64,000 bases of DNA from NCBI GenBank assembly GCA_036925085.1, contig JAUPFP010000048.1, forward strand, positions 1,413,001 through 1,477,000, written 5' to 3'. Shown here piece by piece: positions 42,991-55,297 of this stretch. Under the pieces are notes generated by a model. That model searched no databases. It saw only the letters and a list, made by a program, of their open reading frames with translations, and was not told the origin of the DNA. The stretch is from Brachycybe producta (taxonomy: Eukaryota > Arthropoda > Diplopoda > Playtdesmida > Andrognathidae). Each line of letters begins with the position of its first letter. The first letter of the stretch is position 1. The translations under genes and the position numbers were made by a program.

Positions 42991-43868
42991 TACGGAGCCC
43001 TGCAAAGGACATGCGAGATTTTTTTTAAAATCTCGACATTTCCACTTTTTCCAGAATCTCGACATTTCGACTTTAATCTCGAAATTTCGACTTTAATCTC
43101 GACATTTCGACTTTAATCTCGACATTTCGACTTTAATCTCGAAATTTCGACTTTAATCTCGACATTTCGACTTTAATCTCGACATTTCGACTTTAATCTC
43201 GACATTTCGACTTTAATCTCGACATTTCGACTTTTAATCTCTTATTCGGCCATGTTAATTATGCCATGTTGTGCGCACCATACTCTAATAATTAAATTAT
43301 TGCAAGCGCCCTCTTTTAGCAGCAATAATTTAATTATTAGAGTATGGTGCGCACAACATGGCATAATTAACATGACCGAATAAGAGATAAAAAGTCGAAA
43401 TTTCGAGATTAAAAGTCGAAAATTCGAGATTTTGGAAAAAGTCGAAATGTCGAGATTAAAGTCGAAATGTCGAGATTAAAGTCGAAATTTCGAGATTAAA
43501 GTCGAAATTTCGAGATTAAAGTCGAAATTTCGAGATTAAAGTCGAAATGTCGAGATTAAAGTCGAAATGTCGAGATTAAAGTCGAAATGTCGAGATTAAA
43601 GTCGAAATTTCGAGATTAAAGTGGAAATTTTGAGATTAAAGTCGAAATGTCGAGATTTTGGAAAAAGTGGAAATTTCGAGATTAAAGTTGAAATGTCGAG
43701 ATTAAAGTCGAAATTTCGAGATTCTGGAAAAAGTCGAAATTTCGAGATTAAAGTCGAAATTTCGAGATTAAATGCGAAATGTCGAGATTAAAGGCGAAAT
43801 GTCGAGATTAAAGTCGAAATTTCGAGATTTCAAAAAAAAATCTCGCCTGTCCTTTAGAGGGCTCCGTA
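42991..43868. mobile_element. Foldback transposon with 20-bp satellite arms
   Basis: The outer inverted ends begin TACGGAGCCCTGCAAAGGAC and close with the inverse, GTCCTTTAGAGGGCTCCGTA. Each arm is an array of a 20-bp unit (GTCGAAATTTCGAGATTAAA and its inverse), about 9 copies on the left and about 22 on the right. Each unit contains the palindrome CGAAATTTCG. The centre is another inverted repeat, 43239-43302 against 43323-43386, nearly perfect over 64 bp. A 6-bp AGCTTG duplication flanks the whole. There is no transposase, so it depends on another element. Confidence 0.8.
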
Positions 43869-43874
43869 AGCTTG
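43869..43874. repeat. Target-site duplication of foldback element, right
   Basis: AGCTTG, identical to 42985-42990. Confidence 0.65.
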
Positions 43875-44150
43875 AGCTAAAAAATCTCTTATTTTGTTTG
43901 TTGCTGACAATCATCAGTGAGTTTTGCCCAAAGGGACAATGAGTGACAAAGGTGGTGGACAATGAATCGAGGTGGAAGGAAGCGGTCATTCTGCTTCATG
44001 CCAGCTTATTTAAAAACAACGATGGATGAGTGAGTGGTTTTGACGGTAATGCTTTTTTGAAAAGAGACAATGACAGCAAAATAAGTTTCTGTATGTAAAG
44101 GATTCACATAATTTGAATAATTAGAATCAAATACTTACAGTAGTATATGT

Positions 44151-44325
44151 GTTACTGTCAATCTGCGGAATCAGATAATCTGCCGATTGCCCAGGCAATC
44201 TGCAAAACAGCCAACCCGCTAGTGAATCTGCAAAATTCAACACCTAAAATATATTGAATTTTGCAGATTCACTAGCAGTTTTAGGGTTTTGCAGATTGCC
44301 TAGGCAATTGCAGATTGACAGTAAC
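44151..44325. repeat. Palindromic MITE-like element
   Basis: The ends GTTACTGTCAATCTGC and GCAGATTGACAGTAAC are perfect inverts. Inner blocks GATTGCC.AGGCAATC, GCAGATTCACTAGC and TTGAATTTTGCAG also pair, so nearly all of the 175 bp folds on itself around the AT-rich centre CCTAAAATATA. Confidence 0.7.
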
Positions 44326-46949
44326 ATATGCACAAGTTACCTTTTGTATGCAGTTGTTAGACAGCATTTAGATTTTTTAAGCAACAAAACAGTTTAAAGT
44401 TTGCAAATTGTTCAAATGTTTATTATTGAAATAATTAAAACTGAGCTGTGATTATTAATATTTTGAGTTGTTTACACAATTCTTAATAAATAGGAATATC
44501 CCTTTTTAAATTTAGATGTATCCACACTAAAAGGAACGTTTCTTTTGTTGAGTAGTCGCATTAAGAATATTTTTGTTTTATGACAAGAATGTTTACTAAA
44601 TATATCGTCTTCAACTGTGCACCGAGAAAAAAAAAATGCTCGGCAAACATTCAGAAAACATTTGTGACCTTTAAAAAAAAACATTTGCGTTTGTGTAGAC
44701 GCATTTTAGAACATTTTGTTTGCTTTATGCTAAAAATACCACACATAACAAAGAAAATACATTTCGCTTTTTAAAAACACTTTACAAACGTTCTCGTAAA
44801 TATAAATTTCTTCAAATTTATTGTCGACGTTCAGAGAAACGTTTGTTGAACGATCATCAAAACATTTTGATAAACATTTTTGTAATTAAAAGAACATTAC
44901 ACGTACGTTTCACAAATGTTCGACACATGTTTAGGACTTGTGTAAAGGACCTCTGAAACGTTTATAAGTCCGGTTTGGACGCACTTTTAGAATTTTAAAA
45001 GTAACTTTCAGAATAATCCTACAGAAAAGTGACAGAATGCAATAAATAGTAAGGTCTGTAAGTTTTATGCTTAAATGAATGCACTCATATTTATAATTTG
45101 CGTTTGCGCCAATAGAATACACATTTGTGACTCGTGTAGGCATTTGAGTTTCGATTTTCATTTGTCATGGTGTGTCATATGTTGTAAAACCTTCAAAACT
45201 TTTATATCTTTAAAAGTTTTATATCGTTAAAAGTGGCTATGAAAACCATAAAAACGGAAATATTTCACTGTTTCTCTGGTGGCAATGTGCTGCAAGGTAA
45301 TCATGATGTTAACAGCGTACAAAACAAAACTGAAAAAAAAAAATTAAACCAAAAAAAAATCGAAATTGGTTATGGACTAGAAGAGTCGAACGGAAAAGAA
45401 ATGGAAGCTCTAATAAATCAACATATTTCAAAGTAAACAGATGATGTTTTGATGTTTGAAAAAAAATGAAATTTTACATTTTTACGAATTGTGCAAAATT
45501 AAAAACAAAGAATAAAATGAATGTTCAGTAGTTCATTTTTAAAGCTGCCATAAACCGTTTATTTAAAAAAAATATTTTTAAGTTGTTAGACCATTTTGAA
45601 TATATTAACTTTCATATTCTTACTGATTGCTAAGTCAAAAGTGAAATTTTGATATTCAAGAACTTTTGATATCAAGTTTCATGTAAAAGTTGACAATTAT
45701 TTCAGCACTTGCTTTGACTTTGGAATCAAAAAGAATACAACTTCTTACTAAATTCTGGCACATTTATTCTGAACAACGAAGAAGTAAGAAAGAAATTTGA
45801 AACAGTGAAGATCACGTAATATGAAGACAATATCTTGAGATGCTTCTGAAAATGCCATTGTGTTGATTTATAGAAACTTAGTGGTTTGAACTGTATAATA
45901 AAGATTTAAGGTTTCGAGTGAAAAAAAAAAATTCGTCCGTCCATCCGATAGTAAGTATACTTTATTTGGATCACTTTTTTTATTTGTGTCATCTGCAATT
46001 TTTCCCATATCAGACAATGAATTGATCTATATCTTCAAAGTACAATTGAAACCTATTTGTCGATATGAGCTTTTGATTGTCCATCATTCTTATGGTCAAT
46101 GTCTTGGGTTAGTTGGTGGTGTGGGTTATTTTTTTTTAAGTTACTACAACGTGATCCAATTTTCTATTTATTGCTTTTTCTTTTTTTTTTCTTCTTGTCG
46201 TTTTTATAAAATGTTGAACAAACATCTTAAAAATTCTGAGACCTTCTTTTTGGCACTGAATGTTAATCCTTAAAACGTGACCTATTATTTATTTTTCTTC
46301 TTCTAAATATTTACAATTTAATATGTAGAAGCATCAACAGTCACAACAATGGCATCATCATTTTCTTCTTGAATCTACTTTTTTTTAAAGAAAGCAGACA
46401 TTGAAAAATCGACAAAATAGATTGCTTTTAAGTGAGAGCCCCAATAGAAAAGTTTTTTTTGTCATTCTTTCTTAAGAGATAAACTTTTGGCACGCTGATG
46501 TTTTTAACCAAAGTGGGGACTTTTATTTTCACCTCGAAAAAAACAATTCTAAGAAAAGAAATGACAAAAATCCACGAGTTAAATCAGCTCTTTATAACGA
46601 GTGAGCTCCATAAAAGTTGTTCCAAATAGCACTATATTCCAAAATATATTGACATTTATTGTCTTTGGTTGAGCGCGTGCGCAGTAGACATACTCTTGTC
46701 ACTTTAAGAGGTCCTACATATATATTGTAATAAATACTTTGGCGTTGTGTTTTCAATTAGACAAGTCGTTTCTTTCTTTTCTGTGATGGTTCGATTTCCA
46801 ATAAAACTTTGAAGAAGAAAAAAAAAAACGTTATAAGCATTTCATACAGGGTGAAGCAATAATCCACTTATGTGTAATGATTTTAGTTGTGACATTTGAA
46901 ACGGTTGTAGTTATGGTATTGGTGTTGATGTTAGTATTGTTTGGGCACT
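44326..46949. other. AT-rich noncoding stretch
   Basis: I found no exon or RNA gene. ORFs of 65-95 residues here are low-complexity or lack any recognisable domain. Confidence 0.5.
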
Positions 46950-47605
46950 CTGGAGCATCCTGGCAGGGATAACTCAGCTCACGAGCTGGTTGCAGATATA
47001 CTGAGCTGAATTGAACCAGTTGGTCAGCCACACTTACATAAGAGCCAAGATACTTTAGCGTTTCACATGCCAGGCTGCCAGACATGGTCAATTTTGCGGT
47101 TCCAAAATTGCTCAAATGGTTCTAGCAACCAAACGGCAATTTAAAACGTCATGAAATTATCTTAATACCCTAAGTGCATATTGAGGAATCCACATCATTT
47201 TTCTTAAAGCTCAAAGATGTTTTTGAAGAATTGAAAAGTGGCTAATAGAATGTACCTTTTTGAAGTCAATGGTCTTTAACATGTGTCAAGCAAATTAGCA
47301 TAATTCAAAATTGTACAAAATAAAAAACCCTTTACATATTTCAAAAAACCGATGTTGTACCTGGCCACAACATTCAAGAAGAGATTGCAAATTGGATTAT
47401 TATTAAAAATTCAATTTAATGGCACTAAAGGTAGCTAGAATTCTAACTACCTTTAATGCATTTAAACATGGTAGCTACCTATTCCATACACATTAATGTT
47501 TATGGAATAGGTAGCAACCATGTCTTTGGACACATCAAATTTCACGTAACGTTGCGTTTATGGAGTCACGTAGCACGTGCACACTTGTGGTGTCTAGGCT
47601 ATTAA
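46950..47605 (-). repeat. Dispersed repeat family Y, copy 2
   Basis: The reverse complement of this segment matches 10085-10600 in ordered blocks. Two small hairpins lie inside it: AAAGGTAG/CTACCTTT around 47424-47455, and a longer one with CTACCTATTCCATA/TATGGAATAGGTAG around 47475-47515. A 94-residue minus-strand ORF at 46831-47115 overlaps the edge but has no recognised domain. Confidence 0.5.
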
Positions 47606-48090
47606 ATGTGGCCATACTAAACACATTGTTGTTCAGTTATGCAATTCAAATCATGATTCTTGCACTTAACCACGTGTCGCACGTGAATTACTCTCTGTTA
47701 TAAAAAGTTGTTCTTTGACGCGATAGAGATCATCGTGAAAGTGGAATTGTCTCAATAAAGATCTGCCTATCAGCATGTCTAAATAAATTTTAGAAAGAAC
47801 AAAGATGATGCATTAATCAGTTTTTAATATGCTTTGCATGTAGGCATACCATTTAGTAGCGTGATGTCCTCATTAGCCAGAAGGCGTTTAGAAACTGCTT
47901 ATATGGTTTTGCTAATGATTCCCATTGAAAGGTAAATGAAGCAAAAGGAAAACACCATCAAAATAGATCTACCTACAAATTCAACCTAACCATATTTAAA
48001 AGTGCCACCTAAAGATGTCCACGCTACTCAACAATTTGCACTAACAGTTTGCTGCAAAATCACGTCGCAACTATGGCCACACATTGTGGT
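47606..48090. other. AT-rich noncoding stretch
   Basis: Nothing recognisable. Confidence 0.5.
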
Positions 48091-48174
48091 ACAATTGTTG
48101 TTGTTCAGCTCTAAATGATACTTTACTACAATTGTTGTTGTTCAGCTCTAAATGATACTGTACTACAATTGTTT
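48091..48174. repeat. 37-bp tandem repeat
   Basis: ACAATTGTTGTTGTTCAGCT starts at 48091 and 48128, with a partial third unit at 48165. A second, looser direct repeat, TTACAAAAGTGGTTA with GGTTAT motifs, occurs near 48330 and 48620. Confidence 0.75.
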
Positions 48175-48929
48175 GCATGTGTGATTAACTTTTAACAGTA
48201 TCAGATATCTGCATGGATATGAAAATTACAAGCAGTTAACCGTAAATTTGGAAGAGTATAAGAATGGTTATACAGTGGTTGTGGTTTTCTGTGGTTATGT
48301 TGTTCAAATATTTACGGTTATGTAATGGCTGTAGTTACAAAAGTGGTTACGGTTGATGAATGGTTATGAGAATGGTTGTGAGAACAATAATGGCTCAGAA
48401 ATACTTATTCAAGTTGTTCTAAACATTGAAATATTTTTCGAATGCTGTCAGTTTTTTATATTAAAGATTCTTGAATCATTTTTAAGCTTTTTGTGACTTG
48501 CTGAGACCCCTGCTGCGCTCTTCTGAGAGCTTTTTTAGTGCTATTTAGAGGATTTAAATTTTTATTTTCACTTTTTGGCCGTTTTTCAAAGAGCAAAGTT
48601 ATGTATGTAACGGTTATAGTTACAAAAGTGGTTATATCTGATGAACGGTTATTTTTTCATAGAAATGTTTTTGTTTATGAGAGCAGTTATGACTATAAAA
48701 GTTACATGTATGCTAAACAATTAATGTGGAAATAATTGCCAACCAACAGTACACGAATCAAGACTATTCAGTAATAGCCATGACCAGAATTCAATCATAG
48801 ATGCATAGGCATTTGACAACTAGATGCAAATTGTAACAGTTCAGCAACCAGAATCATGTTTGTTAAATTGGTACTCGGTTAACCATTCCATATAAACTGC
48901 TGGTTCAAAATTTTATTCAAAGTGACAAT

Positions 48930-49280
48930 TTCCAGACTCTTCAAAACCTTTTTTTTTACTGAATAGTTTTTTAACTGTCGTTATGGATAACCTTGCAGAC
49001 CTCGGTTTAAGAAGTACACCAAGCATGTCAAACTTGCATTGGTCTTTTTTTTTTTCCCTGGAGTTATAAGACAATGGAACTCTCTTCCTGAGGCAGTGGT
49101 GAATGGGGATAATTTTGTTTTGTGAGATTGACATTTGTATATTCATTTTGTTTTTATATATGCCCAATTGTGCATGTATATGTGCTTGACAATGCTTAAT
49201 GCTGCATGTGGACATTTATGTCCCTCTGCCATAGGCCTATTTGGCTGCTAGCAGAGTATTAATTGTAATTGTAATTGTAA
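48930..49280 (+). pseudogene. 3' end of a LINE retrotransposon
   Basis: The frame at 49063-49122 reads VIRQWNSLPEAVVNGDNFVL then stop. The W-NSLP-VV pattern is typical of the C-terminus of ORF2 in many LINE lineages (CR1/Jockey type). About 135 bp further on, the sequence ends in a (TAATTG)n-type tail at 49259-49280, as LINE 3' ends often do. Upstream the reverse transcriptase is missing or decayed, so this is a 5'-truncated dead copy. Confidence 0.6.
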
Positions 49281-49599
49281 AACTCAAAGGCTAACACGGG
49301 CCAAATAAACAAGGTCTAAGTTTATGTTGGCCGGAAACGTTTATAGAAACGTAGGTTTATTTCGAAAAGTGCAGTACCCGTATAAAAAAGAACAAAGACA
49401 ATAGAAATGTAATAACGGCAGCACAAAATGAAAATTATAATATATTTCAAAGGTGAGAAAAAGTAGTGAATGGATGAAAAAAGGTAATAAACCTATTAAA
49501 GTACTAGTATAGTAGTATGTAATTAGAAATTTTAAAAATTAAGCTACGAAATTTTTATTAAAACTTTTGTTACATGCTGTTATATTGGCTGGGCCACAC

Positions 49600-49670
49600 A
49601 GGTATTCATTGTGCACCGCATGCGGCTCGCTGGCCCGCGAGTTTGACATGCTTGAACTACACTCTCAGTT
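49600..49670 (-). repeat. DNA-transposon fragment (possible hAT end)
   Basis: On the minus strand the segment reads AAGCATGTCAAACTCGCGGG, followed by a GC-rich block with GCGAGCCGCATGCGG. The GTCAAACTCGCGGGCC type of edge is common at old hAT-like elements in animals. No partner end was found. Confidence 0.3.
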
Positions 49671-52507
49671 TCTTGGCTTCATGTGTGCTACTACTGAAAT
49701 GTTTGCCCATATAGCCGAACTATTAGTTCACCCTGTATATTGGTGAAGCTTCACGTTTTATCTGTTGCATTTTTACCTTTTTGTTGCTCCATCTCAAAAC
49801 TTGACAATTTATAGTTGATGCTCTCATATTATAAAGATAACTGATTTATATTATTAGCAAGTTGTGTGCGTACGTGCGTCTAAGTGTCTAGCTTTGTCTG
49901 TATTTCATGAGGCCATTGTCTTTTTTTTTTATATCTTATAAAAAATGTTTGAAGTTTAAAATGGGAGGTCATAACAACTCAGAAGAGAGGCTGAGAGAGA
50001 AACAGAGAGAAAACTCGAGAGATAGGAAAAGTGCAATGAGACAATGTCCAGTCGTATTGAGAATCGATAAAGTACAGCCGTGCACACATTAGGCATCTGT
50101 AAGTGGATAGAAAAAGAGCAAGTTGTAACCATGGTGCCTCATACTCATACATTGCATTGTGCCACTATATAAAACTCTTTTGTGACAGTGGTTGACTGGA
50201 TATATCACGCCATGTTCATCCATGAGAAGAAAAAAAAAAGTGAAAGGAAGTTTGCGTATTGACGATATATTATAGCAAACATTCTCTTGTTCCGTTTTTT
50301 TTTAAAAAAGCTCCTATATAGATTTGAATTAGGTTTTGCAAAATTGAATCTCATTTGAGGTCATCTCTCCTAACCTCCTCCTCCACCACCACCACCTCAC
50401 CGCCTCTTTCTCATCTCTCGTATTCTTTCATTCTTTTTAGATGGCGTTTTCTAAATGGAATTTTGGTCTTCTACACTTGTATATTTGATGTAGGTTTTTT
50501 TACATAACATGTACAAATAATAGTAAGTAGGCCTAGTAGGCGATTGTGTTGCCACATTGCCAACATAAATGCTTAAGAAAAGGTTATTTTCGGGGTGATG
50601 AACTTCACTAAGATTAGTGTGAGCTTTTGTATGATGCGATTTTACACGTTTGAATATACATAAAAGCTAGCAAATACAATTTTGATGCACAATATAATGA
50701 GGACATAATAGTTTTTTGTTGTTGTTGTTGTTTCACTGAAGATTTTTGAGTCTATATTGGATTTAACGTTTATGTAGTAGTCGCTTTTTATTAATTGTTG
50801 TGCATTAATTAACGTTGTTGTTGTTGTTGTTTCTAATGATGGTCATGTATTGTTTTAGTTGGAGATTTGGTTTAAAATGTTTATGTAAAGCTTTCTCTCT
50901 TTTCGCTTCAAATCCGTTTTATGTTGTCTATGACTGATAATAGACTTGGTTATAGCTTTTGCTTTATATTTGTTTTAATGATCATGAAACAATTTCGATG
51001 ATGATCATGATGCTGATGATGATGATGATGATGATGACCACGATTCAAACAGCAAATTTGTACGCCTTCTATTATAAAAAAGATCTTATTCTTTCAAGTT
51101 TCAATGGTTAGTTTTATTGGCTATAAAAAAGTGCGCCCTCTTTAGGAGGATGGATTTTATCTTAAAGAAGTTGTTGGAAATTGGTCTTTATATGGTTTTC
51201 TGAGATAGGAACATAATATAATGTTGATTATGACGTGTAATTATGGATACTTATCTGGTCACAGTAAAGTTTTTTGTTCTTCTTCTTATATATCTTTTGA
51301 GTGACCAGTGGGCAATATTATCTAATGGCCACTATGGTTTACGTGATCTTATAACTCGCACCCCTTATATTAGGAAATGAAATCTAAGTTATGATATTGC
51401 GATATATTGAGTAAAGGTCTTCAGGTTTTTTTTTTTTAAAAAAAGGGTCACTTGTTTTAGAGTTTTCATTTTGATTGATTGAAGCACGTCATGTGCTTTT
51501 ATATTGAGGGAAAGGACACAAGATTAGGAGGCCTTTGGGAGAAATGCTGTTTGTCACGAAATAGCTAAGATCTTCTCTAAAATCGTGGTCAACATTCTAG
51601 CCACGTACACAATATAATTTGGTATCTCGATCTGTGTCTGTATCTGCAATGTCTAGCTCTAGGATTGATTAGCAATCTTAAAGCCTTTAAGACACCATTA
51701 AGTTAGAACTATTTGCTCCCGTACCAAAAACAAAAGCAACATGGTGTTCAATAACTTCAGTTTTGTTGTATGTTTACGTTTAGAAAGAATGTTTTATAAA
51801 GTTTTCTGAAGTAATTGAAAGAATTGGTCTTGGTGTTTTTTTTAAGTAGGGTATAGTTGAAAGCAAAATGTTGCAGATTTATGAGTTGGGAATGAGTAAA
51901 TGTTCTATTGAAAACGTTATTTGGTTTAGTAAATATTTTATTTATAATATTGTGGTTTTGGGGAGAGGTGGTGTTATGGCATTGGCGCAGATACCCTGGG
52001 ACCTGGAGTCTCACCACAGAAAAAGACATAAAATTGTAACAATCATAACTTTGGATGTCACTGCTTGAGTGCTATAATTTTATGACCTGTACATCAGTCA
52101 ATGGCACTCATATGGCAATACTTGTGTTAGTAATACTTTGTAAAATGTTTTATGACTGTTACAAAGTTATGGGCTGGATATGACACTGTTATTTTTTGTA
52201 GTAACACCCTTGTACTGTATGGAATCATTAACTTTTTAGGATTTTGAAAAGATTTCATAACTAATTTCAGTTCCTCAGTAGTCAAAAATGTAATTATTTT
52301 AGTATTTACTCTGAAAGAAGTCAAAATAAAGTTTGAAATTTTAATCAGCACATAAATGTATAATTCCATTATTGATTTCTCGTGTTATATTGCAATTATA
52401 AGATGAATGGCAAACCCTTAATATTGTAGGTTCATCTTTTTCTCTCGAAATGCGCAGATGGCAAAAGCATTTTTTAATGAATAGATTATCTAGTTTGACA
52501 AATAGTG

Positions 52508-52543
<36 letters not shown>

Positions 52544-52826
52544 TCTTTCTCTCTTGATTCCCTTCTGAATTCTCATTGCAAACTCGTGACTTTCAAAGGC
52601 CTATAGACTATTTGTGGTTAATTCTATGGTTCAATATAGCAAATACTACTTTGTGTATATAATCTATATATACACTGTATATATATAGATATATTTGAGA
52701 CAAAAGTTCTGTTTTGCTCCACTCTTTGACCTATTGAGACTTTCAACCGCTAACATCAAATCCAGTAGCTCTAGTACTTGTTCTCTCTTATGTTTTAATC
52801 AAAACTCGGGTTTCTTTTCTTCTAGT
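49671..52826. other. AT-rich noncoding stretch with simple repeats
   Basis: No gene was recognised. It holds TTG runs near 50720-50732 and 50815-50832, a (GAT)n tract at 51012-51037 and a (CT)n tract at 52510-52553. Confidence 0.5.
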
Positions 52827-52827
52827 T

Positions 52828-52908
<81 letters not shown>

Positions 52909-52920
52909 ATAATAATATAT
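52827..52920. repeat. (AT)n microsatellite at the edge of element B
   Basis: About 80 bp of AT dinucleotides followed by ATAATAATAATATAT. Element B inserted directly at its end, and the matching right flank continues ATATATTGTGG. Confidence 0.9.
52917..52920. repeat. Target-site duplication of element B, left
   Basis: ATAT, also found at 62986-62989 after the other LTR. The AT-rich surroundings make chance agreement possible. Confidence 0.6.
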
Positions 52921-53608
52921 TGTGAGCTTTTGACATCAACCAATATTTTATTACCAACCTTTAGATGACATTTTCTACTTTTCGTTTCTTCTCTGAGCAG
53001 TATGACACCTGCACAGAGAAGATCCGAGCTGTAGAGAGAGCTGGATGGAGATAGATTGAAGTCACTCTTCTGCATGGGGGTGAAATCAATGCAGGAGAGT
53101 GGCGGCCATCTCTCTCTCTTCCGGTTGATGCTGATATACATCTTCTCCATCGGTATTCCGACTAGAGAAGATGTTGTAGCTGCTGAGAATCGTATAGCTC
53201 CTGCCCTATGAAACCTCCGGCCTCTGAAGAGAAGTTATTAGCATAAAGACATAGAGACAACGCTACTTCTTATTACAACACTTTTATTCATTCCTTGTAA
53301 GAAGTACAGATACAAGGGTGAATAGTAAAATACTAACTGGAAATCCTCAGGCCCATGATTTGGAATGTATCGCAAAAACAGGCAAAGGAAAGAACTGAGG
53401 AACAAAGAGGAACATGGTCCTTTTATACCTTGGACCTGTGTACACCTGCGAGGCGTAACCAGGTCCAAGTGACCATGGTCCTTTACGTATCAATCCGCCA
53501 CTTGGGCATGAGTCAGAAAGGTGAGTCAGAGAGGAGGGAGGGACGGTTGAGAGTTGTTTACCCCCCAGGCTATGGTTTTGGCGGGATCACGATTTACAGG
53601 GTGTTACA
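52921..53608 (-). repeat. 3' LTR of element B
   Basis: In sense (minus) orientation it starts TGTAACACCCTG and ends AAAAGCTCACA. The minus-strand AATAAA at 53288-53283 would end the transcript; TATAAAA lies at 53427-53421. Confidence 0.93.
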
Positions 53609-53610
53609 TA

Positions 53611-53620
53611 CCCTCCAACT
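53611..53620 (-). other. Polypurine tract of element B
   Basis: In sense orientation AGTTGGAGGG is followed by TA and then the LTR (TGTAAC). It matches AGTTGGGGGG of element A except for one base and the two extra bases. Confidence 0.65.
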
Positions 53621-53951
53621 TTGCTTGGAGTACGTCCTCGTACTCCAGCCAAGGGTGGAAGGTTTTCAAGTTACGCAGCGGGGAGACATGGGTGGCTGAG
53701 GACTTACCGTGTACAGAGGTGGTTATGGAAAGGCACTGGCACCGAAGTGTCAGCGCCCTTAAAAATGCAAATTCTGAAAATAAAAAGGCAAACACAATTA
53801 ATACTCGCTGGGTGGCGAGTTCCTATGGAAATTTACAAGAAATACTTATTTATACATAAAGCAGTTATAACAGAATTCTTTTCTTTTTTTTTTTTTTTTA
53901 TATTTTTCGAGCTCACCACCCCAATGGGCGGTGACCACACGGTTTTCTAAT

Positions 53952-54953
53952 CTATACCCACGTCGGTTGATTGCATGCACATGTACATGCAGAAACATAT
54001 CCGTGAAGTGCTTGTAGGGGGTCTGACGGTGAGTGGAGGAGGTGGCTCCGCAGCCAGGGATGATAGGATTCCCAGGCGGCGACGATCCATCCGTTGTCGA
54101 AGCCCCGGAGACTTTCCATGAAACTTCGGTGGACGGTGGCGTCGGCGGCGATCAGTCGGCCCGGTGGTTGCCCGGTGAGGACACCGTAAACGGCGTCCCA
54201 CAGGATGGCGGCCTGGTAAGTGGCGCGGGTCCTCCAAACGATCATTCGGGCAATGCTGTATGCTCCGTTAAGTGGGACTCCCAGGAGACTGTTAAAGAAA
54301 GCCTGCTGAAGGGCGCCCAATGCTGGAGTGATGGGCTGCTCGGCAAACTGGTATATTTCGATGTACCGGGTGGACGGAATTAGGACGGCCATAGAGAGTT
54401 GCAGGTAGTATGACATTCCTACAACGTAGCGCCCTTCCTCCGGTATGTAGAGGCGCGGAAATCCCTCCATCAGGTCATAGTGACCGATGTAATAGGTGTT
54501 TGCGGGCCGCACCTGTCGTTGCCAGAGTGCCCAGCAATTATTTAGCAGTCTTTCACATCGTGCTTCCTGACGAAGCGGTCGATATACCGGTAGTCTCCTG
54601 GTAGTGACTGTTGGTATGCGAAAAGGTTGTGTCACTTGTGGCAAAGTTAGTACGGGGGTTGCTGAGGCTGCGGCGATATGGCGAGACGAGGCAGTTGACG
54701 TCGTTAGGTCAATGGCGCGCGCTGTGTCGTCCCCGACTTCCTCGATGCCGAGTTGCTGCGTTGTCGTGTCATCCGAGTCCATCCTAGTAGATGGGTCAGG
54801 GATGGCATCGTCCTGGCTTCCCGTTGTTTCGTTGCACTGTGACATCCTTGTTCTTCCAGAATTGTTTCCGAAGTGCTGGTGACCAGCCTGGCGTTGGCTA
54901 TATACTTGTGTTTCCCGACTTCCCCATCGAGGTGTGAAATTCCAGGGTCCCAT
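53952..54953 (-). CDS. Element B third ORF, unknown product
   Basis: This ORF sits between pol and the 3' LTR, where env would be. From the first ATG (54953) it gives 333 residues; the frame is open to about 55204 but without an earlier ATG. The first ~115 residues are polar and probably disordered. A compact part follows (from LLNNCWALWQRQ at residue 136) with hydrophobic strands such as YVVGMSYYLQLSMAVLI and later Trp-rich helices (WIVAAWESYHPWLRSHL). No signal peptide, transmembrane segment or glycoprotein pattern is visible, so it is not a typical envelope. The compact part resembles the end of element A's Pol. It is in the -1 frame relative to pol but does not overlap it, so splicing or reinitiation is needed for expression. 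Confidence 0.7.
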   Translation of the reverse strand: MGPWNFTPRWGSRETQVYSQRQAGHQHFGNNSGRTRMSQCNETTGSQDDAIPDPSTRMDSDDTTTQQLGIEEVGDDTARAIDLTTSTASSRHIAAASATPVLTLPQVTQPFRIPTVTTRRLPVYRPLRQEARCERLLNNCWALWQRQVRPANTYYIGHYDLMEGFPRLYIPEEGRYVVGMSYYLQLSMAVLIPSTRYIEIYQFAEQPITPALGALQQAFFNSLLGVPLNGAYSIARMIVWRTRATYQAAILWDAVYGVLTGQPPGRLIAADATVHRSFMESLRGFDNGWIVAAWESYHPWLRSHLLHSPSDPLQALHGYVSACTCACNQPTWV

Positions 54954-55297
54954 GGAAATCGTATAATTCCACGAAGCTGGCTGGAACTCCAATAAGCCAC
55001 CCAATTTGTTTGTTATTGGAGGCTCGCGGGGTGTCGGTTTCTGAGTATTAAACGCCGTTCTTCCACTGTTGTTTGTTATTGTTGTCAGACGACCTGGTCC
55101 CCAAACGCAGTGTACGAAAGTTTCCCCATTGGAATCAGATTCGAGTGGTGAAATGTGGGCAGGGGTGTGTGAATGTTTGTGGTCACACACGTTGTTGTTT
55201 GTTTATATTGGTGTGTGTCATCAAGTGACCAATGTGATGATATAAACAACCGAAAGAAAAAATTTAGGTTGTGTGGGTTGTTGATAGGGTTATTGGT

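Noticed and set aside
43061-43845. Regular short repeats resembling a CRISPR array
   Set aside because: The units are contiguous with no unique spacers, the arrays are in opposed orientation, and the setting is eukaryotic.
46831-47115. 94-residue minus-strand ORF ending in a Cys-rich segment
   Set aside because: It overlaps the dispersed family Y repeat. No domain, splice signals or conserved partner in the 10-kb copy supports coding.
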